DNA from: RUG708 sp050946535
GTDB lineage: Bacteria; Bacillota; Clostridia; Peptostreptococcales; Anaerovoracaceae
Length of the DNA stretch: 64,000 nt
NCBI GenBank assembly: GCA_050946535.1
Contig: JBMNUZ010000001.1
Location: 186,001-250,000 of the forward strand
Direction: 5' to 3'
Positions 7,756 to 15,714 of this stretch are shown piece after piece. The translations under genes and the position numbers were made by a program. The notes under the pieces are model-generated. The model saw nothing but the letters and a program-made list of their open reading frames with translations. It was not told where the DNA came from and searched no databases. Position 1 is the first letter of the stretch; each line of letters begins with the position of its first letter.

Positions 7756-8991
7756 ATGAGTACGACATATCTGATAAATTCAATCTGGGTAATATGCGCA
7801 TCGGTCTTTGTCTTTATGATGCAGATGGGATTCGCATGCTGCGAGAGCGGTTTTGCGAGATCGAAGAACGCCTGCAACATATGGCTTAAAAATCTGCTGG
7901 ACTTCATGATCGGAGCAATCGTTTATTATTTCATAGGTTTCGGACTGATGTACGGCGACGACTGGCACGGTCTGATAGGTATCAACGGATTCTTCAATCC
8001 ATTCAGTCAGGATCTGCAGATCTGGCAGACTTACGAAGGCACACTTTCACCGCAGGCGTTCCTGCTCTTCCAGACGATGTTCTGTGCGACGACTGCTACT
8101 ATCATCTCGGGCTCGGTAGCCGAGAGATTCAAGCTCGGAACGTATGTGGGCGTCAGCGCTTTCATGACAGGAATTGTCTATCCTGTCATAGGCCACTGGA
8201 TCTGGGGCGGCGGCTGGCTGTCACAGATAGGATTCAGCGATTTCGCAGGATCAGGCGCAGTACATCTCTGCGGAGCGACGGCGGCGTTCGTATGTGCATT
8301 CTCAGTAGGACCGAGAATCGGAAAATACGTAAACGGCAAGTCGGTCGCCATTCCGGGCCACAATATTCCGATGGCGATGCTCGGCGGATTCATTCTCTGG
8401 GTAGGCTGGTACGGATTCAATCCTGGATCTGAACTTGCATTCGATGAAACAACGATCTACACGACTGTCACGACGACGCTCTCCGCTTCGGCAGGAGGCC
8501 TGGCAGCGCTGGCATACACATGGATCAGGTACGGGAAGCCGGATCCGACGCTTACTATGAACGGCGCGCTTGCCGGTCTGGTCGCGATATGCACCGGCGT
8601 AGCCGAAGTATCATACACCGGCTCGATACTCGAAGGCCTGATCGCCGGACTGCTTCTGCCGATAAGCGTATCGTTCGTGGACAACAAACTTCACGTCGAC
8701 GATCCGGCCGGAGCCATCTCGCTTCACGGAACGAGCGGCTTCGTCGGAGTACTTCTGCCGGGATTCTTCTCGACCGAAAACGGCCTCTTCTACGGGGGCG
8801 GCCTGGCAAGGCTCGGAGCACAGCTCGTCGGAGATGTATGCATAGTTGGTTTCACTGCACTCTGCGTATTCATACTGATGACGGTTCTGAAGAAGACTGT
8901 CGGCATCAGAGTCAGCAGAGAAATAGAAATGAAGGGCCTGGACATCACGGAGCACGGCATGGAAGCTTATCCTGCCGCTACGAATTACTGA
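7756..8991 (+). CDS. amt: ammonium transporter Amt
   Basis: 411-residue membrane channel of the Amt/Rh family with about 11 predicted helices. Seen: the N-terminal FVFMMQMGFACCESGFAR, the signature region FCATTATIISGSVAERF, and the pore twin histidines in AVHLCGATAAF and SLHGTSGFVG. GGAGG at 7741-7745 precedes ATG 7756. It is followed 39 bases later by a PII gene, the usual amt-glnK pair. The pair lies inside an amino-acid oxidation operon, suggesting recapture or export of ammonium released by deamination. The 186-base gap before it holds two hairpins (7573-7592 ATAACGGA/TCCGTTAT; about 7614-7631 GCCGGC/GCCGGC) without U-runs. Confidence 0.96.
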   Translation: MSTTYLINSIWVICASVFVFMMQMGFACCESGFARSKNACNIWLKNLLDFMIGAIVYYFIGFGLMYGDDWHGLIGINGFFNPFSQDLQIWQTYEGTLSPQAFLLFQTMFCATTATIISGSVAERFKLGTYVGVSAFMTGIVYPVIGHWIWGGGWLSQIGFSDFAGSGAVHLCGATAAFVCAFSVGPRIGKYVNGKSVAIPGHNIPMAMLGGFILWVGWYGFNPGSELAFDETTIYTTVTTTLSASAGGLAALAYTWIRYGKPDPTLTMNGALAGLVAICTGVAEVSYTGSILEGLIAGLLLPISVSFVDNKLHVDDPAGAISLHGTSGFVGVLLPGFFSTENGLFYGGGLARLGAQLVGDVCIVGFTALCVFILMTVLKKTVGIRVSREIEMKGLDITEHGMEAYPAATNY

Positions 8992-9030
8992 TATCTCTGA
9001 GTCCTTATATACAAACCAGGAGGCGGTATT

Positions 9031-9393
9031 ATGAGCAAGATGAGCAATGTCACGATAATTATCAATCCAGACAGATTCGCTGATATGAAACATGCGCTTA
9101 ACAAGATCGGCATCAGGGGAATGACAGTCACACATGTAGAAGGCTGCGGAACACAGCTTGGAGGTATGGGCCGTTACCGCGGAACCGAAATGGAGATATC
9201 GCTGCTTCCCAAGACGAAGATCGAAGTGGTCGTGACTGAGGTTCCGGTACAGACGGTTATAGACGCAGCGCTTGAAGTGCTCAAGTCGGATGATATCGGA
9301 GCAGGCAAGATATTCGTATACGACGTTGAAAAAGTAGTCAGAGCGAGAACAGGCGAAGTAGACTACGACGCTCTGCAGTACAAAGGAGAATGA
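9031..9393 (+). CDS. glnK: PII-family nitrogen regulatory protein (GlnK-like)
   Basis: 120 residues. Typical PII features: a beta strand NVTIIINPDRF, T-loop region GGMGRYRGTEMEISLLPKTKIEVVV, and the C-terminal GAGKIFVYDVEKVVRARTGE. It should bind ATP/ADP and 2-oxoglutarate and plug the Amt pore when nitrogen is sufficient. The T-loop keeps the YRG tyrosine but has Met where Tyr51, the uridylylation site of proteobacterial GlnB/GlnK, would be, so control by uridylylation is unlikely. AGGAGG about 7 bases upstream supports ATG 9031. Confidence 0.93.
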   Translation: MSKMSNVTIIINPDRFADMKHALNKIGIRGMTVTHVEGCGTQLGGMGRYRGTEMEISLLPKTKIEVVVTEVPVQTVIDAALEVLKSDDIGAGKIFVYDVEKVVRARTGEVDYDALQYKGE

Positions 9394-9556
9394 GATTAAA
9401 GTTACATATTAATATATCGTTATAAGGCGATGCTTTCGCCGATGATGTGTTTGCTGATATGTTTATATGCCGGCGGATCCGCCTGAAAGGACTGATGATA
9501 TCCATCAGAGCGGGCTGCCGGCTCATCAAAAGAGGTAAAAAGAGAGGGGAAACAAA

Positions 9557-10696
9557 ATGTCATATCCGGAAATCGATTTTTTATATTTAAGCGAGCCAGA
9601 AATGATAGAAGCAGGCGTGACAGATGTCCTGAAGTGCACCGAATGCATGGAGGAAGTTCTTAAAACGCTTGATATCGGAGATTACAGGATGGGAGGAGAA
9701 AACGGAAATTCGCACGGCTGTATGATACAGTTCCCGGACAATCCGGAATTTCCGACGATGCCGAAAAACGGACCGGACAGGAGATTCATGGCCATGCCGG
9801 CATATCTCGGCGGCGATTTTTGCACCGCAGGAGTTAAATGGTACGGTTCTAATGTAGAAAACAGAAAAATAGGACTTCCGCGTTCGATCCTCATGGTTAC
9901 TCTGAACGACAAGGATACAGGCGCACCTATAGCCTATATGTCTGGAAATCTGATAAGCGCGTACAGGACCGCGGCTATACCGGGAGCAGGCGTAAAAGCT
10001 CTGGCGAGGAAAGACGCGAAAGTTCTCGGAATCGTAGGCCCGGGAGTCATCAACAGCATAACCGTAGAGACATTTGCGGCTCTCAGGCCGTCGCTCGACA
10101 CACTCAAGATCAAGGGCAGAGGCAGAGCCTCCATAGACAGATGCATCGAGTACGTAAAGAAAAAATGTCCTCAGTTCAAGAAGATCATCGTCTGCGATAC
10201 GCTCGAAGAATGCGTGAGAGATTCGGATATAATGAGTTTCGCGACTTCGACTCCGACGGGCGGGCAGAGTACATACCCGTACATCGAGCCTGAATGGATA
10301 AAGCCGGGAGCTCTGCTCTGCGGGATGGGCGCGATGAACACGAGCGAGGAGCTGATAATGAATCCTGACACGAAGCTCGTCGTCGACAATACAGGCCTGT
10401 ACGATTCATGGGCCGAGGAATATCCGTATCCGACGTTTGACACATGGTTCCTTATAGGAAGCAAGTTTACAGATATGATCCATGAGGGAAAACTCACGGA
10501 AGACAGGATGGAAGATCTCGGAGGCATCCTCAGAGGCCGCCTTCCTGGAAGATCGAGCGACGATCAGATCATCATCTATTCAATCGGAGGAATGCCGATC
10601 GAGGACGTGGCATGGGGCCGCAGAATCTACGACAACGCGGTTGAAAAAGGCATAGGAACGAGACTCAAGCTCTGGGACAAGCCTTATCTGTATTAA
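9557..10696 (+). CDS. ornithine cyclodeaminase / mu-crystallin family protein
   Basis: 379 residues. The NAD(P)-binding centre reads VLGIVGPGVINSITVETFAAL near residue 155, and the substrate region has SAYRTAAIPGAGVKALARKDA. Members convert ornithine to proline plus ammonia, or reduce cyclic ketimines such as pyrroline-2-carboxylate. This subfamily has longer N- and C-termini than classical ornithine cyclodeaminase. I recall similar Clostridia proteins labelled tyramine oxidase subunit B, a label I cannot verify. Its place after the dehydrogenase, Amt and PII genes suggests it handles the imine or ammonia-releasing step of the same pathway. The 163 bases upstream contain the GGCGGATCCGCC palindrome (about 9471-9482) and other small hairpins. 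Confidence 0.8.
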   Translation: MSYPEIDFLYLSEPEMIEAGVTDVLKCTECMEEVLKTLDIGDYRMGGENGNSHGCMIQFPDNPEFPTMPKNGPDRRFMAMPAYLGGDFCTAGVKWYGSNVENRKIGLPRSILMVTLNDKDTGAPIAYMSGNLISAYRTAAIPGAGVKALARKDAKVLGIVGPGVINSITVETFAALRPSLDTLKIKGRGRASIDRCIEYVKKKCPQFKKIIVCDTLEECVRDSDIMSFATSTPTGGQSTYPYIEPEWIKPGALLCGMGAMNTSEELIMNPDTKLVVDNTGLYDSWAEEYPYPTFDTWFLIGSKFTDMIHEGKLTEDRMEDLGGILRGRLPGRSSDDQIIIYSIGGMPIEDVAWGRRIYDNAVEKGIGTRLKLWDKPYLY

Positions 10697-10756
10697 TAAA
10701 GCCCTCTAACCAAATTTTATATAAAGAGGGGAAACGGTTTTCTTCCGTTTTTCCGG

Positions 10757-10786
10757 AAAAGCCGCAGTTAACAGCTGCGGCTTTTT
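10757..10786 (+). terminator. rho-independent terminator of the oxidoreductase-Amt operon
   Basis: Stem GCCGCAG (10761-10767) and CTGCGGC (10775-10781), loop TTAACAG, flanked by AAAA upstream and TTTTT downstream. It lies about 60 bases after the OCD-like gene and closes the operon. Confidence 0.9.
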
Positions 10787-10858
10787 CATCGGGTTTTCTA
10801 TAAGATAAAATAATTGAATGACAACAATGATTGATATCGATTCCCGTAATGCGAAAAA

Positions 10859-11293
10859 TCACTTCTTCAGGAACGGGGCAAAATCTGAAATCTGAAGTAC
10901 CTCGTCGTCGTTTTTTTCACGCAGTTCCTTTTTTATCTCACTCACGAAATCAGATGTTTTTTTCAGCTCGTCGAGCTGCCTGTTGAGTTCGTCTATCTGG
11001 CCGTCCAGGTATTTCTTCATCGTTTCGGGTGACGGACTGGACATTATTTTTTTTATCTTCACGAGCGGTATGCGGCAGCGCCTCAGATATTTAATTGTAT
11101 TTATCGTCTGAACCTGTTCCGGCTTAAAGTATTTATATTTGTTCTGACCTATGTAAGCCGGCTTGATCAAACCTTTTTTTATATAGAAAATGAGAGTGTC
11201 TTTGTGAATGTGAGCCAGTTCCGCAAATTCTCCTAATTTCAGGAGGGTACAATTATCGGTATCGCTGGATATTTTATTATTTGTTGTTGACAT
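10859..11293 (-). CDS. MerR-type transcriptional regulator
   Basis: 144 residues. An N-terminal winged helix-turn-helix (LKLGEFAELAHIHKDTLIFYIKKGLIKPA, read in parts) leads into YKYFKPEQ, the MerR DNA-binding signature. A dimerisation coiled coil follows (about residues 95-130, LDGQIDELNRQLDELKK). There is no long effector domain and no Cys cluster of a metal sensor. ACTTAGGAGTT places a good ribosome site before the ATG at 11293. It is divergent from the lipoprotein/FecCD operon and convergent with the oxidoreductase operon. It resembles the second MerR gene at 33.7-34.5 kb in its DNA-binding domain. Confidence 0.85.
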   Translation of the reverse strand: MSTTNNKISSDTDNCTLLKLGEFAELAHIHKDTLIFYIKKGLIKPAYIGQNKYKYFKPEQVQTINTIKYLRRCRIPLVKIKKIMSSPSPETMKKYLDGQIDELNRQLDELKKTSDFVSEIKKELREKNDDEVLQISDFAPFLKK

Positions 11294-11436
11294 GATAGCA
11301 ACTCCTAAGTTTAGAATGTTAGGGAATAAAGTTGTCCGGTCTGTTTATATTTATTATCGTTAACTATTAATTATACATAATAGAACTTAAAAAAACAAAA
11401 TACAACGAATGCATTGAATGAAGAGTTAGTGAAAAG
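11294..11436. promoter_or_regulatory. divergent MerR / lipoprotein intergenic region
   Basis: 143 AT-rich bases that must hold both the merR promoter and that of the importer operon. The stretch CAACTCCTAAGT (about 11299-11310), containing the small palindrome CTAAGTTTAG, recurs almost exactly upstream of the SLH gene at 22.2 kb. It also forms the merR ribosome site on the minus strand, so the match may reflect common descent rather than an operator. Confidence 0.4.
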
Positions 11437-12213
11437 ATGAAAAAATTATCTAAAATATCTGCTCTTTTTCTGATTATCGCCGTTTTTCTGATTTCGGGGG
11501 CGGCGTGCGGCCCGAAGACGGGCAGCGGCTCTCCGGAACTAGTTTCGGTAAATACCTGGGGAGGGTGTACCGGAGGCGAAGACGATCAGTTTATAAAAGC
11601 AGATCTTGAATTCAGCGACGCGGTGAAGGCGTCGGACAAGGCCGCTGAACAGCTCAGAGTGACGATCGGCGGCGACCGCGTAAAGAGCGATGACATAAAG
11701 ATAAGTTCGGCAGATGAAAAGACGATAGAAATCGAAATACCGGTGGACAAGGTAACGTCGGGCGTGCTCGAGATAAAGCCTCTGTCTGAAGGAAAGCTGA
11801 CTGCCATTACGGATGAAAGCGGAGAATACGCGGTTAAGAGTTTCAGCGTGAAGAAAATAGTGCCGAGCGGCATGGAGATCACGACGGTGTCATCGGATGA
11901 GGGCAGCGTATCGGCTCAGGTGACGGCTCTGGCGAATCACAGGAGCATCACCTGGATAAAGATCACTGCCGGCGGAAACACGGTCAAACCTGCGGGTACG
12001 GGCACAGACATCATGGACGATGCGGTGGCCGTGCACGAGCACGATTTCCTCTGGGCTACGGAGGAAAGCACCGCGGCCGATATAGCAGAAGCTGTAAATA
12101 AATACTATTCAGGACAGCTTACCGCTTCTTCGAGCGGAGATATCGTAACCGTAAGTGCAGCTGAGGGCGGTTCGGCCGGAGGCGTTCTAGACATCAGTAT
12201 TTATACGTACTGA
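11437..12213 (+). CDS. secreted lipoprotein with an HxH module shared with nearby SLH proteins
   Basis: 258 residues. The N-terminus MKKLSKISALFLIIAVFLIS leads to a lipobox ending at Cys24, so it is a membrane-anchored lipoprotein. The mature part begins around VNTWGGCTGGEDDQFIKADLEFS. It aligns by eye with a domain in the SLH proteins at 19917, 22221 and 28316: the same order of EQ/DQ-F-x-VTLVF-like strand, an HxH motif (His200/His202 in AVHEHDFLW), and a closing strand VLDISIYTY (VLDLMVYAY in the 19917 protein). It is the first gene of the FecBCD-like importer operon, so a ligand-binding role at the membrane is likely. I do not recognise a named family. Confidence 0.75.
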   Translation: MKKLSKISALFLIIAVFLISGAACGPKTGSGSPELVSVNTWGGCTGGEDDQFIKADLEFSDAVKASDKAAEQLRVTIGGDRVKSDDIKISSADEKTIEIEIPVDKVTSGVLEIKPLSEGKLTAITDESGEYAVKSFSVKKIVPSGMEITTVSSDEGSVSAQVTALANHRSITWIKITAGGNTVKPAGTGTDIMDDAVAVHEHDFLWATEESTAADIAEAVNKYYSGQLTASSSGDIVTVSAAEGGSAGGVLDISIYTY

Positions 12214-12254
12214 TGTACTGATCCTGGCGAGAGAGTAATTATGAAAGAGTAATC

Positions 12255-13286
12255 ATGAATAAATTGGGGAAAAAGACAAATATACCGGTGCTTGCCGTTT
12301 TGCTGGTTGTCGCGTTTGTTATCACGGTACTGATTTCCATAATGGTGGGCCGGTACAGTATATCGCCGTCGCAGCTGCTGCAGCTGATCGGCGGAGCCGG
12401 CAAAAGCAGCGGATCGTCGCTTCATACGGCAGATATCGTGTTTTTTCAGAGCAGGATCGCCAGAGTGGCGGCGGGCGCGATAATAGGAGCGGCTCTTTCG
12501 TGCGCAGGGGCAGCCTATCAGGGAATTTTCCACAACCCTATGGTTTCTCCTGATATACTGGGCGCTGCCACAGGCGCGAGCTTCGGAGCCGCGCTTGCGA
12601 TCTTCCTCGGATGGGACACCATTTTTGTGCAGCTGTCGGCGTTCTGCTTCGGACTGCTGGCCGTAGGAGTCGCGTATTTCACGGGAAACGCGGTGACCTC
12701 AAAAATAGGAGAATCGACGGTTACGCTCGTGCTCACAGGTATGGTCGTGAGCTCGGTTTTCTCTGCATTTATTTCTATAATAAAATTTGCCGGAGACCCG
12801 TACGACACGCTGCCTGCGATCACGTTCTGGCTGATGGGAGGACTTACGTACGTCACCAACGACGACGTCCTCTTCATGATCGTTCCGTTTATAGTAGGTA
12901 TAGTCCCGATTATTTTATTCAGGTGGAGACTGAATATCATGTCGCTCGACGAAGAGGAAGCTCAGTCGCTGGGAGTCAACACCAAGGCTATGAGAACCGT
13001 TTACGTAGTGTGCGCCACGCTCATTTCCTCGGCTTCTGTAGCCGTGGGAGGCATGATCGGCTGGGTAGGACTGATAGTGCCGCACATTTCAAGAATGCTG
13101 GTGGGACCAGATTATTCAAAATTAATACCGTGTTCCATCGCGGTCGGTTCCATTTTCCTCATGATCGTAGACGATCTGGCGAGGTGCCTGTTTGCAGCGG
13201 AACTGCCTCTCGGCGTACTTACATCGTTAATAGGCGCTCCATTTTTCCTCTGGCTACTGTTCAGAGGCGGACGGAGCTTTATGTAA
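12255..13286 (+). CDS. FecCD-family ABC transporter permease
   Basis: 343 residues, usual length for BtuC/FepD/FecCD permeases that import iron-siderophore, haem or cobalamin complexes. Seen: GRYSISPSQLLQLIGG, then RIARVAAGAIIGAALSCAGAAYQGIFHNPMVSPDILGAATGASFGA (read in parts), a family hallmark, and the ATPase-coupling segment LDEEEAQSLGVN. The end VGGMIGWVGLIVPHISRMLVG is also diagnostic. The binding protein and ATPase follow in the same operon, with a small lipoprotein between. No cobalamin riboswitch was seen upstream, so iron, haem or another metal chelate are the main options. Confidence 0.93.
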   Translation: MNKLGKKTNIPVLAVLLVVAFVITVLISIMVGRYSISPSQLLQLIGGAGKSSGSSLHTADIVFFQSRIARVAAGAIIGAALSCAGAAYQGIFHNPMVSPDILGAATGASFGAALAIFLGWDTIFVQLSAFCFGLLAVGVAYFTGNAVTSKIGESTVTLVLTGMVVSSVFSAFISIIKFAGDPYDTLPAITFWLMGGLTYVTNDDVLFMIVPFIVGIVPIILFRWRLNIMSLDEEEAQSLGVNTKAMRTVYVVCATLISSASVAVGGMIGWVGLIVPHISRMLVGPDYSKLIPCSIAVGSIFLMIVDDLARCLFAAELPLGVLTSLIGAPFFLWLLFRGGRSFM

Positions 13287-13335
13287 ATGCATATATAATG
13301 GTTTCGATATAGATTAGAAGGGAGCTTGTAATGAA

Positions 13336-13758
13336 ATGAAAGAAAAGTTAAAAAAGACAGCCGTCATCATGACTGTCCTGCTGACCATCGTATTCGTGTT
13401 CAGCGGATGCGGCACATCGGCGGCTGAATATACGATCACGGTTGAAGGAAGCGCTGAAGAAAGCGGAGTGATCGATTACGCGGGAATGGAGATGAACGTA
13501 TATCAGGATCAGGCTTCGAATCCTTGCGGAGACTGTCCGGATCAGCCTGTGAGCATCTATGTGGGAACAAGCGCTGAAGGCACGGCCGATGCGATGGCAG
13601 AAGCTATAGAGCGCGCGGACGACGTATGGGAAGTCGTATCGTGCAAGGACGGAGTACTGAAATTAAAAGAAAAGGAAGACTCGGCAGGAACGACGACGGA
13701 AGAGCCTGAGCTCTCCGGACCTGCAGGACTGAAATTGACAGGAGAGTTCAGTAAATGA
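13336..13758 (+). CDS. small Cys-containing lipoprotein of the importer operon
   Basis: 140 residues with a signal sequence and lipobox ending at Cys25 (VFSGCG). The mature part contains NPCGDCPDQP, a CxxC pair, then a segment (TADAMAEAIERADDVWEVVS) resembling the AADIAEAVNKYY part of the first lipoprotein. The last codons overlap the binding-protein start by 4 bases, so translation is coupled. No named family recognised. A thiol or metal-binding role is suggested by the CxxC and by the neighbours only. Confidence 0.7.
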   Translation: MKEKLKKTAVIMTVLLTIVFVFSGCGTSAAEYTITVEGSAEESGVIDYAGMEMNVYQDQASNPCGDCPDQPVSIYVGTSAEGTADAMAEAIERADDVWEVVSCKDGVLKLKEKEDSAGTTTEEPELSGPAGLKLTGEFSK

Positions 13759-14852
13759 AAAAGATAACGGCATTCACAGCGTTAATACTTTCGGCGGTGC
13801 TGGCTTTTACGGGATGTGGTTCCGCAGTATCCGGAAGTTCGTCATCGGATTCGGGACAGACTGAGAATGAAAATACGAGAACGATTACAAATATAGACGG
13901 AAGCCAGATAGAAGTGCCCGAAGAGGCTCAGAGAATCGCAGCCGTCTACGGACCTTCGTACGAAGCGTGCGTCGCACTCGGGGCCGAGGATAAAGTCGTT
14001 GTGGACGCGGACGTGCAGTTCGAGAATTTCCCGTGGGCCGAAAAGATTTTCAAGAATATAAGCAGCAATCCGTATCTGGAAAATGTGCACAGCTCGGTCA
14101 GTTTCGAGGAACTCCAGAAATACAATCCGGATCTCGTATTGACGTTCAACAGACCGAACGAGCTGAGCCAGCTGAAGAAGGCCGGCATAGCCGCTGTGAA
14201 CGGCGTTACGACGAAAAACCTCGACGAGGTCAAAGAGCTGCTGAAGGTTTACGCAGAAGCGATCGGCGGCGACGCGCCGTCACGTGCAGATGCGTACGCG
14301 GAATATTTTGACCGGAAACTGCAGATGATCACCGACAAGACATCGACGCTCGGCGATTCAGAGAAGCCGACGGTATATTACGCAGGCGTAGACATCCTTA
14401 CGACGTACGGCAACAAGTCGGATATCATCGAAGCGATCGAGGCCGCAGGCGGAAATCCTGTCATGAAGGACCTGGACGCGGGCAATCACACGAGCATCGA
14501 CTTCGAACAGCTCGCTGTATGGAATCCTCAGTACATATTTATAGATCACGGCGGTATGAGCGACAAGAAGACCGTTGAGCAGATCATGGAAGACGCTGAG
14601 AACGATTCCAGATATGCTGCTATAGATGCGGTTAAAAACGATCAGATGTATCTCGTGCCGAGCGGAACGTTCTACTGGGATATGGGAATTCAGAAGATCC
14701 TGCTCATCGAATACATGGCTAAAATACTTCATCCTGATCTCTTCCAGGATCTCGACATGGCTGCCGAGCTGCAGGAATTCTACAGCGAATTTTTCTCATA
14801 CGATCTGACGGACGAAGAGGCTCAGAAAATACTCGACCGCGAAGATCCATGA
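13755..14852 (+). CDS. ABC transporter substrate-binding lipoprotein (FecB/BtuF type)
   Basis: 365 residues. Lipobox ends at Cys21 (AFTGCG). After a Ser-rich linker comes the class III binding-protein fold: TRTITNIDGSQIEVPEEAQRI (read in parts), then SVSFEELQKYNPDLVLTF and later IDFEQLAVWNPQYIFIDHGG. These match periplasmic-binding proteins for iron-siderophores, haem, cobalamin or molybdate. It should deliver a ligand to the FecCD permease encoded upstream. The ligand cannot be read from the sequence. Confidence 0.9.
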   Translation: MKKITAFTALILSAVLAFTGCGSAVSGSSSSDSGQTENENTRTITNIDGSQIEVPEEAQRIAAVYGPSYEACVALGAEDKVVVDADVQFENFPWAEKIFKNISSNPYLENVHSSVSFEELQKYNPDLVLTFNRPNELSQLKKAGIAAVNGVTTKNLDEVKELLKVYAEAIGGDAPSRADAYAEYFDRKLQMITDKTSTLGDSEKPTVYYAGVDILTTYGNKSDIIEAIEAAGGNPVMKDLDAGNHTSIDFEQLAVWNPQYIFIDHGGMSDKKTVEQIMEDAENDSRYAAIDAVKNDQMYLVPSGTFYWDMGIQKILLIEYMAKILHPDLFQDLDMAAELQEFYSEFFSYDLTDEEAQKILDREDP

Positions 14853-14880
14853 TCACGATATAGAAACCGGAGATGATGCT

Positions 14881-15714
14881 GTGCTTAGGATAATAAATGC
14901 AGACTGCGGATATACAGGAAGAAAATATTCGAGAAAGGTGCTCAAGGGCATAAGCATGGACATTGATCACGGCATGGTCATGTGCGTGCTCGGCAAGAAT
15001 GGTGCCGGAAAGACTACTCTTTTCCGGACGGTACTGGGCGTCAATCCTGTCATGGGCGGAAAGATAGAGCTCGACGAACGTAATATCGCGGATATCAGCA
15101 GGCCGGAGCTCGCGAGGCGGATAGCCTATGTGCCTCAGTCGCACACGCCGCCGTTTCCGTTCACGGTAAGGCAGATAGTGGAAATGGGCCGTTCCGCACA
15201 CATGAGGATTTACAGCACGCCTTCGAAGATCGACAGAGAGAAGGCGGAAGAAGCTATGGAGATGATGGGCATCGAGAAACTCGCCGACAGACCGTACACA
15301 GAGATAAGCGGCGGCGAGAGGCAGCTTGCCCTCATTTCGCGTGCACTGGCTCAGGAATCGGATTACCTCATCATGGACGAGCCGTCGGCAAACCTCGATT
15401 ACGGAAATCAGGTCCGCGTCATGGAACTCGTCATTTCGCTGGCGGATGCGGGAAAAGGAATCATGCTCACGACTCATTATCCCGATCAGGTGTTTATGGC
15501 GGGATCACAGTGCACCGTCATTCAGTCTGAGGACGAGTTCATCACCGGAGCTACGGAAAATATTCTCACAGAGGAAACTCTGAAGAAGATATACGGTATA
15601 GATACAAAAATTCTGAAAGCAGAACTGCCGGACGGGAGAACTGTGATGACTGTTGCTGCGTTTATGGACAAAGGAGATAAGAGGGATACATATGGAAAGT
15701 ATATTCAGGAGTAA
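14881..15714 (+). CDS. FecE/BtuD-type ABC transporter ATPase
   Basis: 277 residues beginning with GTG; nearby ATGs are out of frame. Walker A GKNGAGKTTL, Q-loop YVPQSHTPPFPFTVRQIV typical of the iron-chelate family, signature SGGERQLALISRALAQ, Walker B YLIMDEPSANLDYGNQ, and H-loop TTHYPDQ. It energises the FecCD permease two genes upstream. The 3' end overlaps the next gene's start by 23 bases, linking the Cys-rich surface protein to the importer operon. Confidence 0.93.
   Translation: MLRIINADCGYTGRKYSRKVLKGISMDIDHGMVMCVLGKNGAGKTTLFRTVLGVNPVMGGKIELDERNIADISRPELARRIAYVPQSHTPPFPFTVRQIVEMGRSAHMRIYSTPSKIDREKAEEAMEMMGIEKLADRPYTEISGGERQLALISRALAQESDYLIMDEPSANLDYGNQVRVMELVISLADAGKGIMLTTHYPDQVFMAGSQCTVIQSEDEFITGATENILTEETLKKIYGIDTKILKAELPDGRTVMTVAAFMDKGDKRDTYGKYIQE

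Noticed and set aside
11294..11436. Cobalamin riboswitch before the FecCD operon
   Set aside because: No B12-box-like sequence was found in the short AT-rich gap.
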